The notes under the pieces are model-generated. The model did no database searches. It was not told where the DNA came from and saw only the letters and a list, made by a program, of their open reading frames with translations. Positions 1 to 10,504 of a DNA stretch of 64,000 nt are shown here, one piece after another (within the stretch, counting starts at the first letter, position 1; every line of letters starts with the position of its first letter). Origin of the DNA: Anaeramoeba flamelloides (taxonomy: Eukaryota > Metamonada > Anaeramoebidae); the NCBI GenBank assembly GCA_027625915.1, contig JANTQA010000015.1:2046001-2110000 (forward strand), written 5' to 3'. A program made the translations under genes and the position numbers.

Positions 1-843
1 AAGCTAAAACCACCAAGAGGTTTAAAATACCTTGGTTTTGAAAAATCTACTAAATTTAATAAAAAATGTAATAATTCTTTTAAACTTAAAATATAATATT
101 TTTATTCAGAGAACATTAACATCATTTTTTTTTTAATATTGAACATATAAATCAGAGAGAAACAACCAAATAATTAAAATAAAATTTCTCCCAAAATACT
201 ATTTTAAAACCTGAAAAATTCAATTTAAAAATTTATATATATTTTTTTATTTTTATAGTTTTTATCAATAATTAATAGCAAAATATTAATTATATATGTG
301 TGTTACAATAACCCAAAGACTAAAAATAGCAATAAACATTATTATTATCTCATAAAATTGTTTCAAATTTTCCAACATATAATATTAATCCAATTTAATA
401 ATTTTAATAAAAATATATTTTCATATTGTCATTTAACATTATGAATTAATAATCACTGTTCCTTGTTTATCTTCTGAAAATTTGAAAAAAAAAATATTAT
501 ATAATATTTTAAATTTCTAAAAATTTCATAAATTAATGGAAAAAAAATAGGTGATCAATTTTTTCAAATCTTCTAGGATTCAATATTTGATTTATTTTTC
601 TTGTATTTTCAAACTATGATTAGTTTTACAAGATTTTTTGTTCATAAAAACACTCAAAAATAACTAAAAGTAGTATTTTATAAATAGTAATAAATTTTGT
701 GAAAAGTTATTTTGACTTTTGATCGAAAAATACCAACATAAAATATCACATCCAGTTTTTGACTTAAGATTTCTTTTAAAAAAATGGATTCTTATTAAAG
801 TATCACACCCTTTTTTACCACTGACGAATATGTTTACTAGACT
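1..843. other. AT-rich stretch with no gene seen
   Basis: Both strands carry dense stop codons and homopolymer runs. No open frame has coding-like composition, and I saw no tRNA or other RNA gene. Confidence 0.6.
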
Positions 844-1500
844 CAATTTTATTTCTAAGATTGGGTAAATGAGTATAAGAATTTTTTTTAATGAAAAAAA
901 AGAATCAAATATATTTACTCGCCATTACGAATTAACCTCAATTTTTAAAATTTTGAGTCATTTTAACCTGTTAATAGAAGTTTTTTTGAGGGTTTATTTC
1001 AGTATTCTTTTAAAAAAAATATTTTCTAATTTTTGGATCAGAATCATTTTTTCTAATTTGGAAAATTTTTGTTTTTCTTTTGTTTATTTTTCTTTTGATA
1101 CTTTCATTTTTTTTTTATTTTTTTCCTTTTTTGGAAAAATTGTTTTTCTGATACTTTTTTGTTTTTTATAATAGATCATGTTGAAAAAAAAAAGATCTTC
1201 GGAAAGATAAATAATCACAAGGAAAATTGAGAAGTTATAATTATTTTTTCAAATGAATTTAATTATCAATATAAAATCTTCTTGTTAAACCTTTATTCGG
1301 TGATATTTCAGTAATAAAAAAAATCTATAATGTGCATTTCAAATATTTTAACTCTTATTTTTTAGTTTTTGGTTTTATTTTTTTTTAATTTTTAAAATAT
1401 CAGGTTTTTATATATTTTAATGATTTAAAATGGAATTAAAAATTATATTTAATTATTATTTGTTCTTGAATACTCAAGGATACATATTTTTTTTTCAATT
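844..1500 (+). repeat. Dispersed repeat family DR1, copy 1
   Basis: This stretch reappears in inverted orientation at about 23215-23790. Shared landmarks are the block around 1030-1080 (TTTTTGGATCAGAATCATTT, reverse complement near 23670-23700) and the block near 1460-1485 (TTGAATACTCAAGGA against TAGTATTCAAGAACA near 23228). The open frame at 869-1171 is almost entirely Phe, Leu and Ile and lies inside the repeat, so I do not call it a gene. Confidence 0.6.
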
Positions 1501-3119
1501 GATTATTTCAAGTAAATCAGAATTTTTGTAATATGGTTTATTTTAGATCTCATTTTTGAATGATTACAAGAAAAAATATTAATACTTAATTTTTTTGGTT
1601 TAATGAATAAGTAAATCTTATTTATTTTTCGGAAAATTAATAGATTAATTATTTAGACAAGGGGGGTTAAATCGACTATACAACACCATTAATCAACTTT
1701 AGAGAAATCATTTACAATTTTTTTTTTTAAAAAAAATTTCAGAAATAATTTTCAGTAAATGGAACATATCCTTTTTGGTTTGTATTTATGGGTCATCTTA
1801 GAAAAAAAAAATTGCAAAACATTTTTATTTTGAATACATCACAATTTTAATAATTTCTGAGAATATTTTAGGAACAAATAACCTTGAAGTTTTAATCTTA
1901 TTTTAGAAATAATATAAAAATAAATCAAATATTGGATCCTTGAAGATCTAAAAAAATAAATGATCTTATTTTATTCACAAATATTTATTAAATTCCAAGA
2001 ATTTTAATAAATTTGGTAATATTATTTTTTCAAATATCAAGGGTATAAAAAAGGAAGGTTTTATATTAAAATCAGTTTATTAATAATATCTATGATTTCT
2101 TTTTTATTGGAATTATTTATTAATTAAATTTATTTGATTTGTTGCTAAAATCTTTAAAAAATTGAAAAATAATTCGAAAGTCTATTAATACCTTTAATAT
2201 TTGGGTTGTTAATTACTCACTTAAAGAATTAAGATGGAGTTATTAATCATTGGTAATAAATAATCAAATTAAGAACAATTTCTTCAGATTATATTTGACT
2301 TTTCAAGGTTTTTTAAAAAAGGATTTTGGAAGAAATTTTAATTTTGATTGTTTGGTTTTTTTCTCGTATTTTTTATTTCAATAAAAAGAAAAAATTGACT
2401 CGAACTGTTGTTTGTATCACAAAATTATCTTTTGAAAAGTTTAAAATAATTATTGTATTTTTTTTCAAATTAAGTAGATCTTTTATACATTTTTTTAGAA
2501 CTTTGTAGTTTTATTTTTAAAAAATTTTATTGTGAACAATTCTTTTTAAAATAATAAGATTTTTTCATTCAACGAAATTTTTTTTGGACTAATTCAGAAT
2601 CTAGGTTGAATTTTGAACTTTTCAAAATGAGGAAAATGGACCAATCATTTCAACAACAATAGTTCATTTAGGAAAATAGCATTAAAAGTAATTTAAGTTT
2701 GATTTTTGTAGGAATCAGATTTTTGCTTTGTTTCGAAATTTCAAGATCTGTAAAATCTTTTTGAATTTGCAATCAAATTTAGTTGAAGATTTTTTTCATG
2801 TTTACTCGTCACTTAAAGGAAAAAAAAAAAAAAAAATACTTTTGATTGTTAAATATTATATTCTTATTTCTGAATCCCCAACAAAAAGGAATTGGATTTA
2901 TAGGATCTTTTGAAAATATTCTCTGTTTCTATAACTCTTTTTCTGATATTTTTTGTTAAGTTTAAACAAAACCAAGTCTAAATAAAAATACCAATAGAAA
3001 ATCATTGCCTTGTCATCTTTGATTAAAAATCTATCAATCTCTGACACTTTCATTGACCAAACAAGGAAGAGGGAAAAATCACTTTTAAAAACTGTGCTTT
3101 TAGTCCTCCGAAAAAACAA
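1501..3119. other. AT-rich intergenic stretch, no gene seen
   Basis: Only short frames biased to Phe, Lys and Ile are present, as expected by chance in such AT-rich DNA. No conserved motif was seen. Confidence 0.5.
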
Positions 3120-3535
3120 TTACCATTTTGGAAAAAAAGTAAAACACACTTTTTAATGAGGAACCTTACTGAAAATGAAAAGTAAAATCAATAAAAAGAA
3201 GAAACCAATTAACTTTAAAAAATAATCCATTATATTATTTTCAATCAAACCAACAAATATAATTTAAATCTACTTTCTTATCGAAATTCATCGTGTAGTT
3301 TTGTACATCTCAAAAAGTATCGAATTTTTTGAACAAATTTTTAATAATTGATGAATCAAAAAGAAAAAGCCAGACCTAAAAGATAGTATTCAAAAAACTG
3401 TATTTGTGTTGGATATTTCATTTAGTCTTTATTTATTTATTTATTTTTTTTTTAATTGATCTTACTTTTCATTTTCAGTAAGGTACTATTAAGGTACCCA
3501 AAGAAAAACCGTGTTGAACTTTTTTTCCACAATGG
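3120..3535. repeat. Foldback dispersed repeat DR2, copy 1
   Basis: The two ends are inverted copies of each other. Near 3163-3190 the sequence reads CTTACTGAAAATGAAAAGTA, and near 3462-3482 its complement TTACTTTTCATTTTCAGTAAG appears. The outermost parts also pair (TTTTGGAAAAAAAGT near 3125 against ACTTTTTTTCCACAA near 3520). The same hairpin-like unit recurs at about 57425-57800 and at 63625 to the window end. The frame 3456-3656 lies in this repeat and its flank. Confidence 0.65.
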
Positions 3536-4091
3536 TTATGTTAAATTTTTACCTTGGTTATTAGCCTTAAAATCATCTCTTGTAATTGGTGAACTTTTAT
3601 TTATTTACCTCGTTCTTTTTTGTGATATATATTGGACGAACCATTCTCTTAGATGAAACAGACCATAATCAAAAAAAAAAAAATAATCGCACACATTACA
3701 ATATTGATTCCACATTTTGGTATCTGTAGGACTTTTTTGAAAGAAAAATTAGAGAGATAATTGAGTAGAGACAGATACAACAATTGTTGTTTTTTGGAAT
3801 AACACTGGGCTAATTGAGTAAAAGATCGAATTTAATACCAAGAACTTATAAAAAGTATAAATGCTAAATTCAAAATTACTTTATTTTATTTTTTTTCAAA
3901 AAACCTTTTTTTTATCTTCAAGAATTCTCTAGTTCCACTTTTTCATTATTAAAACAAAGACAATAACCTTTTTGAAAAAAACACTGGTTTCCACTTTGAC
4001 TCACAAAGAATTAATGGGTAATCTAAAAAAAGATCTGAAAAAAACATTCTGGCTGTAAAAAAGAGATCAAATCATTTTTTTCTTTTGTGAG
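3536..4091. other. 5' flank of the endonuclease III gene
   Basis: AT-rich DNA with no recognisable gene. It probably contains the promoter of the gene starting at 4092, but no specific element could be identified. Confidence 0.4.
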
Positions 4092-5096
4092 ATGAGCAAA
4101 AAAAAAGTTACAGATATCGAGGATTTATTCCCACCACCAAACTGGAAAAAAGTCTTAAAAAAAGTCAAGCAAATGAGCAAGTCTTTAGTCACGCAACCCA
4201 TGCTGACTGTGTCTAGTTCTATAGACAAGGATCTTAAAACAAGTGATCGTGAGCTGTGGAAATTCCAAGTTTTGGGCAGCTGTATGCTTTCGTCACTTAC
4301 TAAGGATGAGTTAACTGCAAAGGCAACGAAGCAATTAGCTGTCGGATTAAAAAAAAAATATGGTGGAAAGGGGTTTTGTCCTGCGAGCATTTTAAAATGT
4401 CCAAATGATGATTTAGTCGAGATGATAAGTTGTGTTTGTTTTAAAAATCGAAAAGCAATTAGTCTCAAAAAAATGGCACAAATTGTCCAAGACAATGACA
4501 ACAAGGTTCCTGAAACCTTACCCGAGCTACTTAAAATTCCTGGCGTTGGGAAGAAAATGGCCTTAGTAGCTTTAAGGAAATATGGGCACGTGATGGGAAT
4601 ACCAGTTGACTCACACGTGTGCGTAGTTGCTCAAAGGATCGACTGGGTAAAGCCAACAGACAAAAATGCAGATAAGGCTCGGAGTACATTAGAGCAATGG
4701 GTACCAAAAGAGTATTGGGACGAAATAGACTATTTATTTGTTCTATTTGGCAAAGTAATTTGCAAAACAAGGAACCCAGATTGTGAGAATTGCAAAATAT
4801 CAAAATATTGTGGCTACTTTAATGACGAAAACCATTGGTCAAGAACAAAAAAAAAAACAAAAAAACAAAAAGAAAAAAAAAAAAAAGAAAAAGAAAGGAG
4901 AAAAAAAAAAAGAAAGAAAAAGAAAAAGAAAAAGAAACAGAAACTAAAAAAGAAACAGAAACAAAAAAAGAAACAGAAACAAAAAAAGAAAAGGAGAAAG
5001 AGAAAGAAAAACAAAGAGATTGAATCAGCTTCCGAAGATACTGTTTCTGAAAAAGAATTAGAAAAGACAAAAACAAGAAAGAGAAAACATAAATAA
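4092..5096 (+). CDS. NTH1: Endonuclease III homologue (base-excision DNA glycosylase/AP lyase) with Lys-rich tail
   Basis: A bifunctional DNA glycosylase/AP lyase of this family removes oxidised pyrimidines and nicks the abasic site by beta-elimination. The 334-residue intronless frame has the full HhH-GPD arrangement. A helix-hairpin-helix lies at about 143-161 (LPELLKIPGVGKKMALVAL), with Lys155 aligned to the catalytic lysine (E. coli K120). The catalytic aspartate is Asp173 in PVDSHV. A 4Fe-4S motif C-X6-C-X2-C-X5-C is formed by Cys224, Cys231, Cys234 and Cys240. Residues 1-50 are a short extension. From about 252 to the end the protein is almost pure Lys/Glu/Arg/Gln, then an Asp/Glu/Ser patch and a final basic RKRKHK, probably disordered and possibly a nuclear or DNA-tethering tail. 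Since all catalytic and cluster residues are present it should be active. The start at 4092 is the first ATG of the frame. Confidence 0.93.
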   Translation: MSKKKVTDIEDLFPPPNWKKVLKKVKQMSKSLVTQPMLTVSSSIDKDLKTSDRELWKFQVLGSCMLSSLTKDELTAKATKQLAVGLKKKYGGKGFCPASILKCPNDDLVEMISCVCFKNRKAISLKKMAQIVQDNDNKVPETLPELLKIPGVGKKMALVALRKYGHVMGIPVDSHVCVVAQRIDWVKPTDKNADKARSTLEQWVPKEYWDEIDYLFVLFGKVICKTRNPDCENCKISKYCGYFNDENHWSRTKKKTKKQKEKKKKEKERRKKKRKKKKKKKKQKLKKKQKQKKKQKQKKKRRKRKKNKEIESASEDTVSEKELEKTKTRKRKHK

Positions 5097-5508
5097 CCCT
5101 TTAAGGCTAAGGGAACCACACGAGTTAATAATCTACAGCACAAATGCAAACTATTTGTGTTGGTTAAATTGAAATTGAAATTGATCTTGATCTTTTATTG
5201 ACAAATGGAAATACTTTTTTTGGAAAAATGATCATTTTTTTCGATTTCATTTAGTTTATAGAAGCTAAACAAATTGGGTTGAATCAAAAACGGGCTTGTG
5301 TTGTTTTTAAAATAATAGTTAATGGATCATTTTCAAGAGAAGATGGCAGATGTCAGATGGCAAGTCAGTCATAAATTTACAATATTATTCGTTAATAATA
5401 CAATCCATAATTAAATAACAATCTAGTTCTCTAGAAACAAAATGGTCTCTAAATAAAATTCATTTTTTACTTGGTTTTTCTTTTCAATTTAAAATCTGAA
5501 CTTTTTAA
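5097..5508. other. Intergenic stretch after the glycosylase gene
   Basis: No open frame with coding character was seen. The 3' untranslated region of the upstream gene should lie at its start. Confidence 0.4.
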
Positions 5509-5677
5509 GGGACTAGTCTCTATTATTTTTTTTTGACCAATTTCTAACTATAAATTCCTTATCTAGAAATATATTTAGTATTGGAAATTAACAGAGTTTT
5601 TCCAATCTATGTAATTGAAAAAAAAGTATCTCAATCTGTATTAGATTTAGATAAAAAAAATTAATAGAGATTAGTCC
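5509..5677. mobile_element. 169-bp MITE with TTAA target duplication, copy 1
   Basis: The element starts GGGACTAGTCTCTATTA and ends with the imperfect complement TAATAGAGATTAGTCC. It is flanked on both sides by TTAA (5505-5508 and 5678-5681). It has no coding capacity. Related copies are at 52506-53439 and 54980-55149. TTAA duplication is typical of piggyBac-type transposases, but the termini do not start with CCC as most piggyBac ends do, so the family is open. Confidence 0.75.
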
Positions 5678-5867
5678 TTAAGAAAAAAAAAAAAAATGAA
5701 AGAAAAAAATCTTGATTGTTGTTTAGTTGAAAGGATTTCTTTCAATGGTTTAAAAAGTCACACTAAAAAGATAAATTGGTACATTCATCATGATTTTTTC
5801 TAATCAGAAAAAACATTGAAAAAAATACAAGTTATTTAAAACACAAAAAGTAAGTTGGAGCTATATT

Positions 5868-7125
5868 ATAAACTAAAATTCAAAATTTTTCATAGAGTTA
5901 AAAAAGTTTAAAGAATCCCAATAATGCAATTTCCTTTAAAATTGGGAATAATTGTGATTTTTGGGAAATATGAAAATCATTGGGCAGACCTCGATTTTTT
6001 TTGGAAATACTAATCTAATGAACCAATTTTGATAAAAAATTTTAATATTTGATTTTATTATCCCAAATAATATGAGAATTATAAGTATAAAAATATCTGG
6101 CCTATCAGTCCTTTGAAATATTAATTAAAGGTGTTTTATAGTAAAAATAAACCCATTCTCCAATCTCAAAAAAAAAATCCAATAACTTTATTCTTAGATA
6201 TCTCTAATAATTCTTTTTTATATATTAAATCAATTTCATCTTAGCAGAATTCATTTTGAATATTTTATTTAAATTAAATTCGATTTTTAAATTTATTTGT
6301 AAGATTAAAAACTTTTTGAAAAATCAAAAGCAATTTTTGACAAAATAAAAAAATCAAAAGTAACTAAAATTTTCAAAGAGAGACAATATAAATAATCTCC
6401 AAAACTCATAATTAACAACAACTATAACAACCTTCCTCTTTAAATCTTTATTTATTTTTGGAATATTTCAAAGATGATAGCAATTATTACCAAATGAAGA
6501 AACACTGAAAATATATAATGAGGGAATAACTTTTTTTGGAATTAAAAAAAAAGTTCCATACTTTAATGATCAACTCATTAACGAGAAGAAACTCACCCAA
6601 ACATTCGCCTCTTAACAAAAATAAGGAATTGTTTCCAAACACAGTAAAAATGAATTCTAAATTGTATTTGGGTTGATTCATTTTTTCATCTTTTAGTTTT
6701 TTATTTTGATTTTATTTTTTGAATTATGTAACCTATTGAAGTCGATCAAAATATTATTTTCGAACGATCGATATTAGGCAAAATCTGAGTTCTTTGTTCA
6801 AAATAAAATAACTCAAATACATCTAATTGATTATATCTAACCATTTGATCGATCAATTTTCCTAATAGAATTTCATCAAATTTATCAATGCTTTTTTTGT
6901 TTAACCCATCTCCAAATTTTTGAATACATTGATAATTTATTTGTATTGATAATTATTTATTTTTTGTTTTGTGAATATTGTAATTTATAAAAAATTGTGG
7001 AAATTATAATTAATGGATGGTTCTAATTTGGTATTTATTCAAGAATTTGATTAAATATTTTTTTTTTTTCAAAATTGAAAATTGGTTTTTCTGTGATGTT
7101 AAAAATTTTGAATTAGGTATATATA
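5868..7125 (+). repeat. Dispersed repeat DR3, longest copy
   Basis: Parts of this stretch recur at 42500-43035, 60030-60545 and 34955-35165 (direct) and at 35695-36260 (inverted, matching 5990-6450). Shared landmarks include AAACTAAAATTCAAAATTTT at the start, the AAATATGAAAATCATT block, and the downstream ATTTGTATTGATAATTATTT followed by ATGGATGGTTCTAATTTGGT. No coding frame was seen. The copies differ at many positions, suggesting old age. Confidence 0.6.
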
Positions 7126-7184
7126 TTTAATAATATAAACTTTATTGATTTCTTAAATTTAAAAAAATTAAAAACAATACTAAA

Positions 7185-7755
7185 TTTTCGAAAATTGGAA
7201 AATGAAAATATTAATTGGCACACTAAGGGATTAAAATTATTAGATTTAGAATTAAAAGTTTTTCGATTAACCAAATTGGAAAATTCACCTAGTTGGAAAG
7301 TTCAACAATATCTAAAAATTATAAAACAACAAAATTGCAATTTCAAACAACAAAAATATTTAAACTGGAAAGCTTCAAAAAACAATTCTAAAATTTCGAA
7401 ATTTTACTAATTGTTTAAATAGGTACTCTTATGTAACAAGTAAAAATAAAAATAAAAATTGTGATTTATGTAAAGAAAAGTTAAATATTGATATCATTGA
7501 AGATTTCGATCATTTTTTTATGGGACTGTCCGGCCTATAAAATAAATCGAAAAATCTGGATATCTGAATTTTTTGAAAAAATAAAAAAATTAATAATATC
7601 AGAGATATTATTAAAAAAAAAGAATTCATCATATATATTATCATTAGTAAGTGATAATAAAATTTGTGATTCTTTAACAAAATTTCTAAAAAAAAGTTTA
7701 GAAATTAGGGCACACAGGAGAAAAGCAATTTTCTCTCTTCAAAAATAAAAATAAA
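7185..7755 (+). mobile_element. Broken 3' end of a non-LTR retrotransposon (LINE) reverse-transcriptase gene
   Basis: Two open segments (7195-7410 and 7488-7748) and the DNA between them read like the C-terminal part of a LINE reverse transcriptase. Between them the translation shows a zinc-knuckle signature: C-D-L-C near 7460, then F-D-H-F-F, and after a one-base frame change L-W-D-C-P-A-Y, matching the Cys-Cys-His-Cys module (zf-RVT) downstream of the RT domain. The last residues (SLEIRAHRRKAIFSLQK) are followed by an A-rich tail. The RT core, endonuclease and 5' end are absent, so this is a 5'-truncated, inactive relic. A second degraded copy of the last part lies near 23060-23172. Confidence 0.65.
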
Positions 7756-8291
7756 AAAAAAATATAAACTTTATTTTGGTCAAAGGAGTCCAACGTTTTT
7801 TTCAAATACCAATTATTTTTTATAATTGACCCTTGAATAACAAATAATAAATAATTAGAACAAAATACATATTTAATAATTTTTGATATATGTCTGAAAG
7901 AAAATTAATTAATCAATAGATTGTCTTAAAAATTGAATAACTCAAATTCTTAGGACCACCATTGAGAAAAACAACAATTTAAATGTTGATCTCATATTGG
8001 TAAATGAAAAAAAATCTCCATAGAAATAAATAGGATTCATCAAAAATAATTCAAACTGGTTCAATGACATTAAAATAACATATTTTTACCAAGTGGGGTT
8101 GATATTATAATAAAAAACAAAGTTGTAAATGGATTATTTATCAAAAAAAATCGAAAAAAAAAAAAATGCAAAACGGTGAAAAAAATATTATAATTTTGAA
8201 ATTTCCAAAATAAATCTTTTATATACTAATATCGATCCAAAAACTTTAAAAAATGAAATATTCTCATCACAAATGGGCCCCTTTGACTGAG

Positions 8292-8320
<29 letters not shown>
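7756..8320 (-). repeat. Dispersed repeat DR4, copy 1
   Basis: An inverted copy of the unit at 24562-25200 and 61828-62500, and a direct copy of 56025-56545. The unit terminus reads AACTATTTTCCAGTCAAAG on its own plus strand; here it appears as CCTTTGACTGAGAAATAGTTT near 8280-8300. Internal landmarks shared by all copies are CCAATTATTTTTTATAATTG-like and ATAACATATTTT-ACCAAGTG blocks. An (AT)n tract follows at 8299-8326. Confidence 0.65.
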
Positions 8321-8330
<10 letters not shown>

Positions 8331-9074
8331 TCAAATTATTATTAATTACATTTAAATAAATTTTGGAAGAAAATTTGATATTTTTATTTATTGGGTGATT
8401 TTTTTATTTTTTGATTGATTTTTAAGAAGATAGAAAAGAAATAAAATAAGATATACTTTAGTTTATCCTCCTTTTTAACTTTGCTATTTTTATTTAATAT
8501 TTGGAAATAATCAATAATAAGTAAATTGAATCTTGATAAAAATATTAAAAAGTTATAGATATAATAACAATGATCGATTTATTTGATCAAAAAATAATGA
8601 TTAAAAATTGAATAATCATTTATTTGTAAATTTATTTTTGATTTAACATGAAATATGGTCTTTGGTTACTCAAATAGTTCTTATTTATGAAGTATCCCTT
8701 TCAAAAACCAAAAAAAAAATCACAAAACTGGCATCATACTTGAGTTTTTGATGAGACTTTTCTTGTTGGGTTCAATTTATTGTTGGAAATGATAATGATT
8801 TTGGATATTGGTGATGTTGGATATTCGTATATATTTGAATTGTGTTGTAATTGGGGGTAAATCATATTTGTTTACAATTCCTTAAATAGTTCTAAATAAG
8901 CTATTATAAATATTATTGAACAGTATTATTGATAATATTTTAACTTATACAACAATTAAAAATTATAATTTGAGAATTTTTTTAAAAAATTCCTTTCGGA
9001 ACACAAAAAAAATTTCAAAACAAAATTATTTCGGGACATTTAAAAAGTAATCTTAAGAACTTCAAATCATGACA
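8321..9074. other. AT-rich stretch, no gene seen
   Basis: A short slightly G-rich part near 8740-8870 has no open frame of note. Nothing else is recognisable. Confidence 0.5.
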
Positions 9075-9440
9075 TTTTTTTCATTTTTTTTTAATTTCAA
9101 GATTTAGTCAATAATTATCAACATAAAAACTCAAAAACTGATTAATTTTGTTTTTCTTTTTCTTATTATAGTTACATTTTCAATCTATACAAATAATTAT
9201 TTATCAAAATGATAACCAGATTTAATTATTAAATTTTTTAAGCAATTAATTAGTATTTTAAGTCAAATTTAAGAAAGATTTTTTGCAACTCTATAGTATG
9301 AATATTGGGTAGTAAATCTCTAGATTTTACCCTGAAATGCTTATTGTATTTAATTTTTTTTAGAAATTTTATATTAAGTAAATATCGTTTGTAATTGATT
9401 AGATCATCTTTTATTACTTTTTTGCTGACAGGTTTTCTTT
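9075..9440 (+). repeat. Dispersed repeat DR5, copy 1
   Basis: Matches 32430-32790 in the same orientation. Landmarks: TCAATAATTATCAACATAAA near 9108, AAATTTAAGAAAGATTTTTTG near 9270, and GCAACTCTATAGTATGAATAT near 9285 against GCAACTTTGGAGTCTGAATAT near 32668. No coding content was seen. Confidence 0.6.
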
Positions 9441-10309
9441 AAATTTTGAAAATTGATATTCGAATAAAATTTTCACCTAATAAAATTTAACTAATAATTT
9501 TGACTTTACATGGTTAGATTTTAATTCTAACCCAAAATACTAATTAATTATAAAAAAAAATTTGCAAAAAGTATCTCAAAAATATCCATCTATCAACTTT
9601 TCTCTATTTGAGTGATAATTATTTCCTATCAAACTCATTTATATACAATAAAACTTATTGGTTGATAATTAATTTATCTCGAAAAAAACACAATCTAAAA
9701 TAAACAAAAAAAAATAATTTTTTCTTTTTTACTTCCGAAAATTATTTTTCAAATTTATTTGTTGATTTTTATATAAATTTGATTTTTATTAAAACTCATA
9801 ATTATTGAACAATTCTAAGTTTAATGATAAATTATTGAGATTAAAATGATTTTTAATTTTTTTATATTCTTGTGGAAATGGTTGTGTGATTTATAATTAG
9901 TATTTTTACTAAAAAATCGTTAGTTATTTGGTTTCATACTTCATTTTTTATTTTTATTTTTATTTTTTTCTAGTAATGATAATTGTTGAATATATATTCT
10001 TATGGTACTGTAAAAGGAATTTCATTCTTAAAAAGTTTCAAATTTGATCACTTATTTTGTTAAAACAGTAATTTGTTTTTCAATTTTCTTGTGAAAAGTG
10101 ATTTTTTTACTCGAACATACAAGGCTTTGAATTTAATTGTAAAATAGGTTTGTTTTAATTAAAAAATATCCAATATCTCTAATATTTTAAAAAAGAATTG
10201 CATCTTGGATATTATTTCAAAAAAAAAAAAAGGAAGAGAAACAAAAATAAAAAATAAATAGAAATGAAAAGGTAAAATATGATTAAATTAGAATATAATA
10301 GAAAAAAAA
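9441..10309. other. AT-rich stretch, no gene seen
   Basis: No coding-like frame, RNA gene or clear repeat was recognised. Confidence 0.5.
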
Positions 10310-10311
10310 TA

Positions 10312-10504
10312 CAGTCAGTTCCACTTTTCAGGCACAAACTTTCAACGAAATTTAAGGTACAAAAAATTCTCAAATTAAGGCACAAAATTTGGAATTTTTT
10401 TTACAATTTATTTTACTAGAAACTGAATAATGTGCCTTAATTTGAGATTTTAATTATGCCTTAAATTTCGTTGAAAGTTTGTGCCTTAAAAGTGAAACTG
10501 GTGG
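10312..10504. mobile_element. Tc1/mariner-type MITE (CAGT termini, TA target), copy 1, right end eroded
   Basis: A nearly complete hairpin: CAGTCAGTTCCACTTTT then GGCACAAACTTTCAACG on the left, with its complement CGTTGAAAGTTTGTGCC and AAAAGTGAAACTG on the right. The left end is preceded by TA. The right terminal bases have drifted from the expected ACTG-TA. Three further copies are at 34059-34258, 51084-51282 and 62880-63078. It has no open frame, so it would depend on a transposase encoded elsewhere. Confidence 0.8.

Noticed and set aside
869-1171. 100-codon open frame
   Set aside because: Nearly all Phe, Leu, Ile and Ser; it lies in repeat DR1, whose other copy does not keep the frame.
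4814-5149. Phe-rich minus-strand frames
   Set aside because: Antisense of the Lys-rich tail of the endonuclease III gene.
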